Origin: Syntrophobacteraceae bacterium
GTDB taxonomy: Bacteria; Desulfobacterota; Syntrophobacteria; Syntrophobacterales; Syntrophobacteraceae
DNA length: 42,632 nt
Assembly (NCBI GenBank): GCA_003566995.1
Contig: PXBG01000073.1
Span: 1 to 42,632, forward strand
Direction of reading: 5' to 3'
Positions 24,593 through 32,880 of this stretch are shown here, piece by piece (positions within the stretch are counted from its first letter, which is position 1; each line of letters starts with the position of its first letter). Position numbers and translations under genes: made by a program. The notes beneath the pieces are model-generated. The model made no database searches. It saw only the letters and a list, made by a program, of their open reading frames with translations, and was not told where the DNA came from.

Positions 24593-27230
24593 AGTTTTCG
24601 GGGGGCTGAGAAGGTGTCTCGAGGTAGCAGATGGCATTTCCCTCGTGGGGGTCGGCCACGACACGGGCCTGCTTTCCTCCCGTGACAGCCGGAACGTCGA
24701 TGACCTTGATGAGATGCTCAAATCGGTCCACTTTGGGCAGCAGGAGCCCCATGCTGTTGGGGGAGTTTTCAAAGAATCGGAAGTTGAACCGGCATCTGGA
24801 ATCGTCGGGGTAGACGGGCAGGTAGATGATCCGGGATTCCACCAGGTCCAGGAAGAAGTGAGTGCCATAGGACACGTCGGGGACATGTCCCGCCTCTTCC
24901 CGTGCCATCTCCACGAGCACGGAAGTGTTGTTGATGTCCGAATACGTGGTGTTGACGCCCAGGGCGATGTTTGAGCTGCCCCACCTTCCCGGACCCATCA
25001 TCATGACTCCCTCACGGGCAAAGCTCTCCTGCCGGTTGAGCTCACCGATGATCCGCCCCATGCTCTGCATTTCCTGCAAGGAGGCTTTGTGGGCATAGGT
25101 TGCGGGGTCCACGTAGACGATGTAGCGGATGGGGCGGCTGGTTCCTCCCGACATGGTCCGCTGAGCCTCGAAAAGGAGGTCTTGGGGCGCCACGTCCCCG
25201 GGAAAGTGAACGTCTCCCGTGGCTCCGGGAATTCTCATGGGGCGGCACTGGACGAGGTTGATGAGCACTCGGTGGCGGGCGTCCACATGGGCTGTGAACT
25301 CCATGTCCACGGGATGACCGTAGGCCTCTTCCAGCAATCGAAGTATCTCGCGCATGAATCTGACGAAATCCGTTTCCTCCAAAAGTCTGTTGAAGGTCAG
25401 CACGCCTCCCCGGGAGGGGCTGGGGCTCAGGAGGTCCATGTCCTTGATGTATCCGTCTTCCAGGCAGGAAACAAAGAGGTCCGCATTGGGAAAATCGAGG
25501 GACTCCAGCAGCCGGGGTAGAGGGACGCCACGCAGTTCGTTGGCCGCAAGGTCCAGCAGGTCCACCTTTTTCTGGGAATAAGTGGCGATTTTGCGTCCCA
25601 TCTCCGGGCGAAGGTGAGGGTGGCTCACGGCGATGAGCCGCGGATAGTCTCCCCCCACCCGATTGACCGCGCGGGTTCCAAGGCCGAATACGAGCCGAAT
25701 GATCCCCTGGGAAGGATCGATGCGGTCGGTCCACCGGTAGAGGTTGTGAGAAAAAGCCACTCCCGCCAGGGAAGGGAAGAAGCGTTCTCCATGCCGCATG
25801 CCCGCCACACGCTGCACCAGGATGGCCATCTGTTCGTCCGAGTTGCCCAGGCCCCGCTGCTTGCGGTAGGAAAGGGCATCGGGATTCACCGAGCTGGCGT
25901 AGACCAGCTTGACGGCGTGAAGAAAAGCTTCCAGCCGCTTTTCGGGACTTCCCTGGTTGACGCAGAATTCACTGCGGTACTTTCCGGCAAAGGCATTCCC
26001 AAACCCGTCTTCCAGGAGACTGCTGGACCGGACGATGATGGGCGCCTGCCCGAAGTAGTCCAGAAGATCCTTGAACTGCTCCATGATGTCCTGGGGAAAT
26101 GCGCCGTCCAGAAAGCGTTCTTCCACCCTTTCAAATTCCTCGGGAGAGATCTGGGAGTTTTGCGTGAGCCGAAGCCTCAGGCGAAAAAGGTCGTTGTTCA
26201 CCAGAAAGGTGAAGAACACGTCCGAGCCGATGAAAAAGGAGTCGTGCTCTTCGAGCACCTGCGAAAAGTCCACCTTTCCCTGGCTTTTCTGAAGAATGCG
26301 GCGAGCCAGAAGGACGCCCGCCGCCTTGCCCCCGATGCGTCCCGAGCCGATCAGCCGGTTTCGCACTCCGATGAGGTCCCCCAGGGTGAGGTATTCGTCG
26401 GCGAGGCGGACGAATTGGGGTTGAGTCCCGATGATCATGTGGGAAAGTTCCTGCTTGAGGGCCTGGACTTCGGGGGAGCCTTCCAGTTGCTCCAGTTCTT
26501 CTTCGCTGAACTGGGCCAGCTTGCGGTAGACGCTGTCCCATGGGGCGATGGAATCCGTTTTGTCGCGAAGGGGTCTTTTTCGCGCTTTCAGGGAAAGGGT
26601 GGAAGCGTCTCCGCTTCGAAAGAGGGGAGTGAGTTCCCCGTCCGCGTAACGATGGGGGAGAAACATCTGGGAGGAATACCGGTCCCAGACCTTGAGGGGA
26701 TGGATGTAAAGCTCCTCTCCCTGGTGGTAGAGATCGATGAGAACCTGGGTGGTGTCCCGAATGCGGGCCACGGCGCTGTGGGAGTGTTCTCCCCGGGTGA
26801 GGGCAAAATAGGCGATGGTGTCCAGTTCGTGCAGGTATGGGCAGGTGAGCTGGAAGAAGTTGGCCACCAGTTCGTCCGTGGCCCAGTCGGCCACGAGGGA
26901 GGACAGATTGTCGAAAACATAAAAGGCTCCGGGGCCGATGTCTTCAATGATGCAGCTGACCCGCCCGCTGAAATGGTCAAACCCCGGCCGGGGGTCAACC
27001 TCCTTGGTGATGACGGCGGGGTGGGGTTCGAGCACCTGCGGGTGAAGAGCGAACCGCACGTGAACCAGGGTGCGGTTTTCCTTCAGGGCCTGCTCCACGA
27101 AGGGCCGGACCACCTTCCGGTAGTTGTCCAGCCGATCCACCTGCCAGACCACGTTGTCCCCCATGCGAAGGCCCTCGATGACTTCGTCCAGGGCGGGGAT
27201 TCCACTGCTGACGTTCTCCGGTGACGACAT
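24588..27230 (-). CDS. Degenerate KaiC-like domain fused to PEP/pyruvate-binding (PPDK-N) ATP-grasp domain
   Basis: An 880-residue protein. Residues 1-150 resemble a RecA/KaiC domain (SSGIPALDEVIEGLRMGDNVVWQVD), but the Walker A loop expected at 28-38 is replaced by VWQVDRLDNYR, so it probably does not bind ATP there. Residues of about 290-665 form a PEP synthase/PPDK N-terminal ATP-grasp: RIGGKAAGVLLA (299-302 GGK region), IIVRSSSLLEDGFGNAFAGKYRSEF (398-422), VDMEF and LVQCRP (near 661). About 215 further residues follow that are neither the phosphohistidine swivel nor the PEP/pyruvate barrel, so it cannot be a complete PPDK or PEP synthase. It may phosphorylate or sense a substrate. The start is ATG 27230 rather than TTG 27251. 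It follows gdh after 58 bp. Confidence 0.78.
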   Translation of the reverse strand: MSSPENVSSGIPALDEVIEGLRMGDNVVWQVDRLDNYRKVVRPFVEQALKENRTLVHVRFALHPQVLEPHPAVITKEVDPRPGFDHFSGRVSCIIEDIGPGAFYVFDNLSSLVADWATDELVANFFQLTCPYLHELDTIAYFALTRGEHSHSAVARIRDTTQVLIDLYHQGEELYIHPLKVWDRYSSQMFLPHRYADGELTPLFRSGDASTLSLKARKRPLRDKTDSIAPWDSVYRKLAQFSEEELEQLEGSPEVQALKQELSHMIIGTQPQFVRLADEYLTLGDLIGVRNRLIGSGRIGGKAAGVLLARRILQKSQGKVDFSQVLEEHDSFFIGSDVFFTFLVNNDLFRLRLRLTQNSQISPEEFERVEERFLDGAFPQDIMEQFKDLLDYFGQAPIIVRSSSLLEDGFGNAFAGKYRSEFCVNQGSPEKRLEAFLHAVKLVYASSVNPDALSYRKQRGLGNSDEQMAILVQRVAGMRHGERFFPSLAGVAFSHNLYRWTDRIDPSQGIIRLVFGLGTRAVNRVGGDYPRLIAVSHPHLRPEMGRKIATYSQKKVDLLDLAANELRGVPLPRLLESLDFPNADLFVSCLEDGYIKDMDLLSPSPSRGGVLTFNRLLEETDFVRFMREILRLLEEAYGHPVDMEFTAHVDARHRVLINLVQCRPMRIPGATGDVHFPGDVAPQDLLFEAQRTMSGGTSRPIRYIVYVDPATYAHKASLQEMQSMGRIIGELNRQESFAREGVMMMGPGRWGSSNIALGVNTTYSDINNTSVLVEMAREEAGHVPDVSYGTHFFLDLVESRIIYLPVYPDDSRCRFNFRFFENSPNSMGLLLPKVDRFEHLIKVIDVPAVTGGKQARVVADPHEGNAICYLETPSQPPENS

Positions 27231-27251
27231 GGTCCCTTTCTTTCGGGCCAA

Positions 27252-27274
27252 CCCTGCGGTGGATTTCCGCAGGG
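27252..27274 (-). other. Intercistronic hairpin between gdh and the ATP-grasp gene
   Basis: A perfect 8-bp stem CCCTGCGG/CCGCAGGG (27252-27259 with 27267-27274) has a 7-nt loop and no U-tract. It lies between the gdh stop and the next start and would cover the TTG at 27251, favouring the ATG at 27230. It may be a processing or mRNA-stability element rather than a terminator. Confidence 0.5.
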
Positions 27275-27288
27275 GCCGGCCCTGAGTG

Positions 27289-28545
27289 CTAAACCCAGCC
27301 GCGCAGTTTCATGGCTTCCACCACCCGTCCCACAGAAACGGCGTAGGCGGCCTTGCGCATGTTGATCTTCAATTTTTCCGAGGTCTGAATGACCTGATGG
27401 TAAGCTCGGGTCATCCGCTTGTCGAGCCTCTCGTGAATTTCCTCTTCTTCCCAATAGAACATGTAGAAATTCTGGACCATCTCAAAATAGGAGACGGTCA
27501 CGCCTCCCGCATTGCACAAGAAGTCGGGAATGACGTGTATCCCTTTTTTGTAGAGAATTTCATCGGCTTCGGGAGTGGTGGGACCGTTGGCCAGTTCCAC
27601 AATGATTTTGGCCTTGATCTGGTCTGCGTTCCTCTCCGTGATGCTGTTTTCCAGAGCGGCGAGCACCAGCACGTCCACATCCATGGTGAGCAGCTCGTCG
27701 GGGGTCATGTTTTCGGCGCCCTCCAGGTTCAGGACCGTGGACGTGTTCTGTTTGTGCTCGGCCACCTTGGAAGGGGAAATGCCGTCCTTGCGGGACACGG
27801 CGCCCCGCGAATCACAGACGGCCACGATTTTTGACTGGAACATGGACTCAGCGAGAGAGGCGGCGTAGCTGCCCGCGTTGCCATAGCCCTGGATGGCCAC
27901 CGTGGCTTTGCTCAAGTCCAGGCCCACCACCTTGGCCGCTTCCCGAAGGGTGTACATGCCCCCTCGCGCCGTGGCATCGCCCCGCCCCGATGAACCTCCC
28001 AGGGGAAGGGGTTTTCCCGTGATCACACCGAACTGGTTCCTTCCAACGATGGAAGAGTATTCATCGACCATCCAGGCCATCACCTGGGGATTGGTGTACA
28101 CGTCCGGTGCGGGAATGTCCGTTTCCGGGCCGATGAAGGGAGCGATGGCCCGGATGTAGCCGCGGCTGACGCGCTCCAGCTCATGGGGGGAGAGTTCCTT
28201 GGGATTGCAGATGACTCCCCCCTTGCCACCCCCCAGCGGCAGGTCGAGCATGGCGCACTTCCAGGTCATCCAGGCTGACAGGGCACGCACCGTGTCGATG
28301 GTTTCGTCGGGATGAAAACGGATGCCTCCCTTGGTGGGGCCCTTGGCATCGTTGTACTGCACCCGGAAACCCTGGAATACCCTGGTGGTTCCGTCATCCA
28401 TGCGGACGGGGAAGCTCACGTGGAATTCCCGCATGGGATTGAGGAGCACCTCGCGGGTTCCCTGGTTCAGTTTGAGAATGTCTGCGCAGTCGTTGATCTG
28501 CTGTTGTGCGATTTTGAAAGGGTTGTTTTCGCCGTTGCCTGACAT
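27289..28545 (-). CDS. Glu/Leu/Phe/Val dehydrogenase, glutamate dehydrogenase type
   Basis: A 418-residue hexameric-type amino-acid dehydrogenase that interconverts an amino acid and 2-oxo acid plus ammonia with NAD(P). FRVQYNDAKGPTKGGIRFHP, MTWKCAMLDLPLGGGKGGV (Lys96 and catalytic Lys108) and DIPAPDVYTNPQVMAWMVDEYS are glutamate dehydrogenase signatures. The Rossmann motif GYGNAGSYAA follows. Length and motifs favour glutamate over leucine or phenylalanine. The frame is open to 28689, but GGAGG before the ATG at 28545 fits the family start. It lies third in a four-gene run led by a sigma-54 promoter, after two small paralogues and before the ATP-grasp hybrid. Confidence 0.9.
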   Translation of the reverse strand: MSGNGENNPFKIAQQQINDCADILKLNQGTREVLLNPMREFHVSFPVRMDDGTTRVFQGFRVQYNDAKGPTKGGIRFHPDETIDTVRALSAWMTWKCAMLDLPLGGGKGGVICNPKELSPHELERVSRGYIRAIAPFIGPETDIPAPDVYTNPQVMAWMVDEYSSIVGRNQFGVITGKPLPLGGSSGRGDATARGGMYTLREAAKVVGLDLSKATVAIQGYGNAGSYAASLAESMFQSKIVAVCDSRGAVSRKDGISPSKVAEHKQNTSTVLNLEGAENMTPDELLTMDVDVLVLAALENSITERNADQIKAKIIVELANGPTTPEADEILYKKGIHVIPDFLCNAGGVTVSYFEMVQNFYMFYWEEEEIHERLDKRMTRAYHQVIQTSEKLKINMRKAAYAVSVGRVVEAMKLRGWV

Positions 28546-28601
28546 CTGCCGTTGACCTCCAGTTTGAATTCTTGAATGATTTTTTCCCTTTTGGGGTCCA
28601 T

Positions 28602-28907
28602 CTACATTTTTTCTTCTGAAAACCTCTTTGCATGGTCCAGGTAATGCTTGAGCAGCCACATCTTTTCCAGGAACTCGGGCCATCCGCATGGGGGGACGAA
28701 CCCGTTCCGGCCTTGAGGAAGAATCATGGTGCCATCCGTCACCTCGCCCTGCAACTCTTTCCAGAGGTCTCCCCAGGTGTTCTGCGCATCTTCCAGGACA
28801 ACACCCATGACGTTACGGAAGTGCTTGAGTTTCTCCTCGGGCAGCAGGTAGCCGCGCTCAGCGGCCCCCTTGGCGTTGCCCGAAATGACCTTGAGCTGTC
28901 TTTCCAT
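28602..28907 (-). CDS. Small helical protein of unknown function, paralogue B
   Basis: A 101-residue protein I do not recognise. It is predicted mostly helical with no membrane segment or metal motif. Residues 27-45 (LKHFRNVMGVVLEDAQNTW) and 80-95 (LEKMWLLKHYLDHAKR) align with the protein encoded just upstream, so the two are tandem paralogues. The middle, GTMILPQGRNGFVPPCGWPEF, is unique to this copy. The start is ATG 28907 with AAGGAGG nine bases away; the upstream stop is at 28910-28912, so translation is probably coupled. It ends 56 bp before gdh. A role in regulating or assembling the dehydrogenase is only a guess. Confidence 0.7.
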   Translation of the reverse strand: MERQLKVISGNAKGAAERGYLLPEEKLKHFRNVMGVVLEDAQNTWGDLWKELQGEVTDGTMILPQGRNGFVPPCGWPEFLEKMWLLKHYLDHAKRFSEEKM

Positions 28908-28909
28908 GT

Positions 28910-29251
28910 TCAAAAACCTCCTTCATCACCAGGTTTTTCCCCGATTTGCCCTTCACAGAGCCTCCTGGCATAGTCGATTCGGATGCCCAGAAGCCGAAGT
29001 TTTTCGAGAAGGGCCTGCCGGTCTTTTTGAGAAACAGGGCGGGGTGCGTCGCAAGTGCCCTCGAGTATTTCCTCGCAAGACCCGGAACCTTCCAGTGTTT
29101 CCGTGATTTCCCGCCATAGCCGGAAGGCATCGCCCATCACCGTGGCGGCAATTCCCCTGAAATGTCTCAGTCTTGCGTTGGTGCGCTCCAGTTCTTTTCT
29201 GATGCGGGCGCTCCGCTCCCCGTCTTCTTCCGCCAAGAATGAATCCTTCAT
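28910..29251 (-). CDS. Small helical protein of unknown function, paralogue A
   Basis: A 113-residue, soluble, mostly helical protein, first gene of the sigma-54-led run. Residues 28-46 (LRHFRGIAATVMGDAFRLW) and 82-97 (LEKLRLLGIRIDYARR) match paralogue B: 8 of 19 and 8 of 16 identical. Its N-terminus is charged (LAEEDGERSARIRKELERTNARLRH), perhaps coiled coil. GGAGGTG lies before the ATG at 29251; an ATG eight codons earlier has no site. Its stop is followed at once by the start of paralogue B. No known domain is recognised. Confidence 0.7.
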   Translation of the reverse strand: MKDSFLAEEDGERSARIRKELERTNARLRHFRGIAATVMGDAFRLWREITETLEGSGSCEEILEGTCDAPRPVSQKDRQALLEKLRLLGIRIDYARRLCEGQIGEKPGDEGGF

Positions 29252-29317
29252 GTTGCCACACCTCCATGGGACCATGGATCCTTTGTGTCACTCCACATGT
29301 CCAGTGATGAATCCATG

Positions 29318-29331
29318 GCAACAAGCGTGCC
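29318..29331 (-). promoter_or_regulatory. Sigma-54 (-24/-12) promoter of the four-gene operon
   Basis: The minus strand reads GGCACGCTTGTTGC, with GG and GC exactly 10 bases apart. It differs from the consensus TGGCACG-N4-TTGC only by A for the leading T. The start point would be near 29306, about 55 nt before paralogue A. The neighbouring gene upstream encodes a sigma-54 activator, which strengthens the call. Confidence 0.82.
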
Positions 29332-29420
29332 TTTTGACAGGCTGTGAAGGGCTTCAAAATAAAGCGCTGAAATGTATCCGGATTCTGGTTTGATTCGGGG
29401 TGGGCTTTCCCTTGACGGGA

Positions 29421-29486
29421 GAGGGTGAGTGGTGGCAGGCCACCAGCTAGTTTCAAGGCGGGAAAGAGAAGAATGAGGGTGAGTGG
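29421..29486. promoter_or_regulatory. Candidate enhancer sites for an NtrC-type activator
   Basis: A perfect inverted repeat TGGTGGC-AG-GCCACCA (29430-29445) lies about 100-115 bp upstream of the -24 element. A 12-bp direct repeat GAGGGTGAGTGG occurs at 29421-29432 and 29475-29486, 54 bp apart, close to five helical turns. Bacterial enhancer-binding proteins usually bind dyads 80-150 bp upstream of sigma-54 promoters. Assignment to the adjacent regulator is inference. Confidence 0.5.
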
Positions 29487-29569
29487 CTGATAAAACTGGA
29501 GTTTTCTTGGGGTGTTCAGGGGTTGAGCAGGGGTGGCCGCAAAGCAGCAGGGGAGGTGAGTCACGGTTC

Positions 29570-31018
29570 TCAGTCGGCTGGAGGGGTGATCTGGAACTTC
29601 TTCATGCGGTGACGCAGGGTGTTCCGGCTGATGCCCAGCAGGCGGGCTCCCTTCACCTGGTTGAAGCCGCATTGCTGAAGCACTTTCAAAATGAGGTTCT
29701 TTTCCACCACATCCAGGACGCTTTCGTGGACCTTTTCGTTGCAAAACTGCAACAGGTCGGGGACGAGGGCATCCAGCCGTTTTTCAATGTGAGCCAGAAA
29801 CGCTTCCCGTTCAGCGCCTTTGGGGGTGGTGAGTTCGGGAGTCGGTTTGAAATGTTCTTCGCGAACGATGTCGCCCATGGACAGGAGCACGGCGCGCCGC
29901 ATGCAGTTTTCCAGTTCCCGCACATTGCCCGGCCAGGAGTGGGATTTCAGGCAGGCCATGGCCCCCGGGTCCACCCGGCGCACGGAACTCTGGTATTCTT
30001 CGTTGAAGCGTTCCAGAAAATATTCCACCAGGGCGGGGATGTCTTCCATGCGGTCCCTGAGGGGCGGCAAGTCAAGGGAGATGACCTTGAGGCGCCAGTA
30101 TAGGTCTTCCCTGAACTGCCCCTGCTCCACCGCCTCCTCCAGATTCTTGTGAGTGGCCGCAAGAATTCTCACATCCGAGTGCAGGGTGTGAATTCCACCC
30201 ACCCGCTCGAACTCCCCGTATTGAAGGAGGCGAAGGAGCTTGGCCTGAGTGGACAAGGACATGTCGCCAATTTCATCGAAGAAGAGGGTACCCCCGTGGC
30301 ATCGTTCGAATTTGCCGATGTGAGTGCGGTCGGCGCCCGTGAAGGCTCCCCGCTCGTGCCCAAAAAGGTCGCTCTCAAAAAGGGTTTCCGGAATGGCGGC
30401 GCAGTTCACCGCCAGGAAAGGTTTGTCCTTGCGAAGGCTGTGGTGGTAGATGGCCCTCGCCACAAGTTCCTTGCCCGTTCCCGATTCTCCCGTGATGAGG
30501 ATGGTGACGTCCTTGTGAGCCACCTGACCGATGAGCTTGTAGACTTCCTGCATGCGCCGGTGATGGCCGATGATCTTCACCGAACCGCCCGGAATGGCCG
30601 CGGATTTTGAACTGGCGGCGGGAAAGCTGACCGTTTCGGTCATGAGGCGGTTCACTTCCAGTGCGTCCAGGGCCAGCCTCTGGAGTTCGTCCCGGTTGAA
30701 GGGCTTGACCAGGTAGTCGTAGGCGCCGAGCTTCATGGCTTCAATGGCCGTGTCCATGGTGCCGTAGGCCGTCATGACAATGATGGGGGTTTTCACCTGC
30801 AGGCGGCGGATTTCCCTGAGTGTTTCCAGGCCATTCATGCCCGGCATCTTGTAATCGAGAAGAATGAGGTCAAAGGGCTCCCCCGTCACCTTTTCCAGGG
30901 CCTGGTGGCCGTCACCGCAGGATGTCACAAGGTATTCCTGCTGGGTGAAAAAGCGACTCAGAAAATGAACGAGCCCTTCGTCGTCTTCAACGATCAGTAT
31001 CTTTTTGGTGTCCTTCAA
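29570..31018 (-). CDS. NtrC-family sigma-54-dependent response regulator
   Basis: A 482-residue regulator with three domains. The receiver, residues 1-120, has Glu11-Asp12-Asp13, phospho-acceptor Asp55 and Lys105. The AAA+ domain, about 148-390, has Walker A GESGTGKE (177-184) and GAFTGA (224-229), the loop that touches sigma-54. The C-terminal Fis-type helix-turn-helix, about 440-478, contains NQVKGARLLGISRNTLRHRMKKF. Phosphorylated, it would activate sigma-54 promoters. Its TTG start overlaps the stop of the sensor kinase gene (TTGA), with AGGAGAG upstream. The nearest target is the -24/-12 promoter at 29318. Confidence 0.94.
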   Translation of the reverse strand: MKDTKKILIVEDDEGLVHFLSRFFTQQEYLVTSCGDGHQALEKVTGEPFDLILLDYKMPGMNGLETLREIRRLQVKTPIIVMTAYGTMDTAIEAMKLGAYDYLVKPFNRDELQRLALDALEVNRLMTETVSFPAASSKSAAIPGGSVKIIGHHRRMQEVYKLIGQVAHKDVTILITGESGTGKELVARAIYHHSLRKDKPFLAVNCAAIPETLFESDLFGHERGAFTGADRTHIGKFERCHGGTLFFDEIGDMSLSTQAKLLRLLQYGEFERVGGIHTLHSDVRILAATHKNLEEAVEQGQFREDLYWRLKVISLDLPPLRDRMEDIPALVEYFLERFNEEYQSSVRRVDPGAMACLKSHSWPGNVRELENCMRRAVLLSMGDIVREEHFKPTPELTTPKGAEREAFLAHIEKRLDALVPDLLQFCNEKVHESVLDVVEKNLILKVLQQCGFNQVKGARLLGISRNTLRHRMKKFQITPPAD

Positions 31019-32880
31019 TGGAATTCACTCTCCTGTCGCTGAATCCGCTCCACAGGAATGAACAGGGAAAAAGTGCTCCCCCGGCCCGGCTGGCTCACCG
31101 CCTGAATGGCGCCTCCATGGCCCTGCAGGGTGCTGCGGACCATGGAAAGGCCCAGTCCTGTGCCGTTGGGTCGTGTGGTGAAAAAGGGGTCGAAGATCCT
31201 TCGAAGGTTTTCCTCCGTGATGCCCGGGCCCGTGTCCTCAACGTCCAGGCGGATCCAGGGCACCAGCCCTTTTTCCGATTTCCGGTTTTCCACGCTTGCC
31301 TCAATGGTGATCTCGCCCCCCTGGCCCAGGGCTTCCAGCGCATTGGCGATGACATTTAAAAGCCCTTCCCCCAGTTGTTTTCTGTCGCCTCGCAGGGCTG
31401 GAAGGTCCTGTGGCAGTCGGAGGATGATGCGGGTGTTCTGGTGCTTGGCCCTTGGGCCTGTCATGAGCAGGGCGTCCCGAATGAGGTCTTCCACATGCAG
31501 TTCCCCCATGAGGGGTTCCCGGGGTTTTGCGAAGTTGAGGAAACGGTTGATGGTGTCTTCCATGCGTTTCATCTGGTTCATGGCCATCAGGACATCCTCC
31601 CCGTATTCTGCGGGAAGGTCCCTTTCGTTCTCGAGGGATTCCATGAACATTTTGAGGGAGGTGAGGGGAGTTCTGATTTCGTGGGCGACGCCTGCCGCCA
31701 GTTGTCCCAGGGAAGCGAGCTGGTGAGACCGTTCCGCAGCTTCCTGGGTCTGTTTGAGCATCACGTCCGATTCCTTGAGCGCCTCTTCCCTGCGAATCAC
31801 CGCCTTCTCCAGGTGAGCCTGGCGGTCCTGAAGCTGGCTGGCCATTTCACCAAAGGCTTCGTGAAGCAGGCCTATTTCATCCTTTCGGTCTCTTTCGAGA
31901 TTCAGATTTTTGAAGTCTCCGCTGGCAAGCCGATGGGCAGCCTCTCCCAGCTTTCGGATGGGAAGGACCACATACCGGGAGAGGAGCCACGCGGAAACGA
32001 AGGCTCCCATGATCGAGAGGGCCAGGGCCAGGTGGACGTACTGACGCAGTTCATCGGCTCCCCGAAAGGCTTCGTCCCGGTCCTGTTCGGCCACCAGTGC
32101 CCAGTCCGTGCCTTTCACACGCTTTGAAGCCCCTAGAACTTCCATACCCCGGTAGTCCGTGTAGGTGATTCTCTGATGGGGACTGTGCAGGATGTTTCTG
32201 AAACTGTCCGACTGGGCGATGTTTTCCATGAGTATGCGCTCCGGTTCCTGATGGACGAGAAATGTGCCCTCCAGGTTCACAAGATAGCACTCGCCCGTTT
32301 CCCCCAGGGAAGCCTGAAGAATGACGGAAAGTATGGTCCGGGTTCCCACTTTGGCGCAAACGACTCCTTCCACTCCTTGTGAAGATCCCCATAGAGGGGC
32401 CGCAATGAGAAAAAAGGATTCCCCCTTTTTTTCGTCAAGAAAAATGTCGGACATGTAGAGTTCGCCCGAGGACGCTTTCGTGAACCAGTCTTGTGAGGCA
32501 GGGCGCTCCAGGCCGCCCGAGCTGCTGTGAATCAGCCGGCCGTCCGCGGAGACCACGGAAATATCCCCGTATTCCCCATATTCCCCGTAGCGGTTGCGCA
32601 CCATCTCCAGGTAGGATGCGATCTTTTCCGAATCCAGGGACTTGAGGATGGACGAATGGGCCACCACCTCCACATCCGCCTTGCGCTCGGCGATCCACCT
32701 TTCCAGCAGGGACGCCTTGTCCTCGGCGATCTGTTCCAGCTGGTTCGTGGCCATGTTGAGAATGGTTTCTTCGGCGGATTTTATGGCCAGGAAGCCCACG
32801 GCGGAGAGGGGGATGAGGGCGAACACGAAAAAGATGAGGGTGAGTTTGACCTGCATGCTGAGGGCGAGAAGCTTTTCCAA
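31015..32880 (-). CDS. Membrane sensor histidine kinase with periplasmic Cache-type domain
   Basis: A sensor kinase of about 621 residues, partner of the overlapping NtrC-type regulator. A first membrane segment (KLTLIFFVFALIPLSAVGFLAI) is followed by a periplasmic domain of about 250 residues with double-Cache features. A second segment (HLALALSIMGAFVSAWLLSRYVVLPI), HAMP and coiled coil follow. HisKA holds LGQLAAGVAHEIRTPLTSLKM; the ATPase domain has NVIANALEAL, DTGPGI and GTGLGLSMV. The TTG at 32880 has GAGGA eight bases upstream; the ATG at 32856 is the alternative, and an open frame to 33006 is unlikely to be coding. Cache domains often bind amino or organic acids, which would suit the downstream operon. 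Confidence 0.9.
   Translation of the reverse strand: MEKLLALSMQVKLTLIFFVFALIPLSAVGFLAIKSAEETILNMATNQLEQIAEDKASLLERWIAERKADVEVVAHSSILKSLDSEKIASYLEMVRNRYGEYGEYGDISVVSADGRLIHSSSGGLERPASQDWFTKASSGELYMSDIFLDEKKGESFFLIAAPLWGSSQGVEGVVCAKVGTRTILSVILQASLGETGECYLVNLEGTFLVHQEPERILMENIAQSDSFRNILHSPHQRITYTDYRGMEVLGASKRVKGTDWALVAEQDRDEAFRGADELRQYVHLALALSIMGAFVSAWLLSRYVVLPIRKLGEAAHRLASGDFKNLNLERDRKDEIGLLHEAFGEMASQLQDRQAHLEKAVIRREEALKESDVMLKQTQEAAERSHQLASLGQLAAGVAHEIRTPLTSLKMFMESLENERDLPAEYGEDVLMAMNQMKRMEDTINRFLNFAKPREPLMGELHVEDLIRDALLMTGPRAKHQNTRIILRLPQDLPALRGDRKQLGEGLLNVIANALEALGQGGEITIEASVENRKSEKGLVPWIRLDVEDTGPGITEENLRRIFDPFFTTRPNGTGLGLSMVRSTLQGHGGAIQAVSQPGRGSTFSLFIPVERIQRQESEFH

Noticed and set aside
25614..27224. 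536-codon plus-strand frame opposite the ATP-grasp gene
   Set aside because: Antisense shadow with no known domain.
27284..27292. GAGTGCTAA, identical to a CIRCE half-site
   Set aside because: The other half is absent at the required nine-base spacing; it lies at the gdh stop codon and is chance.
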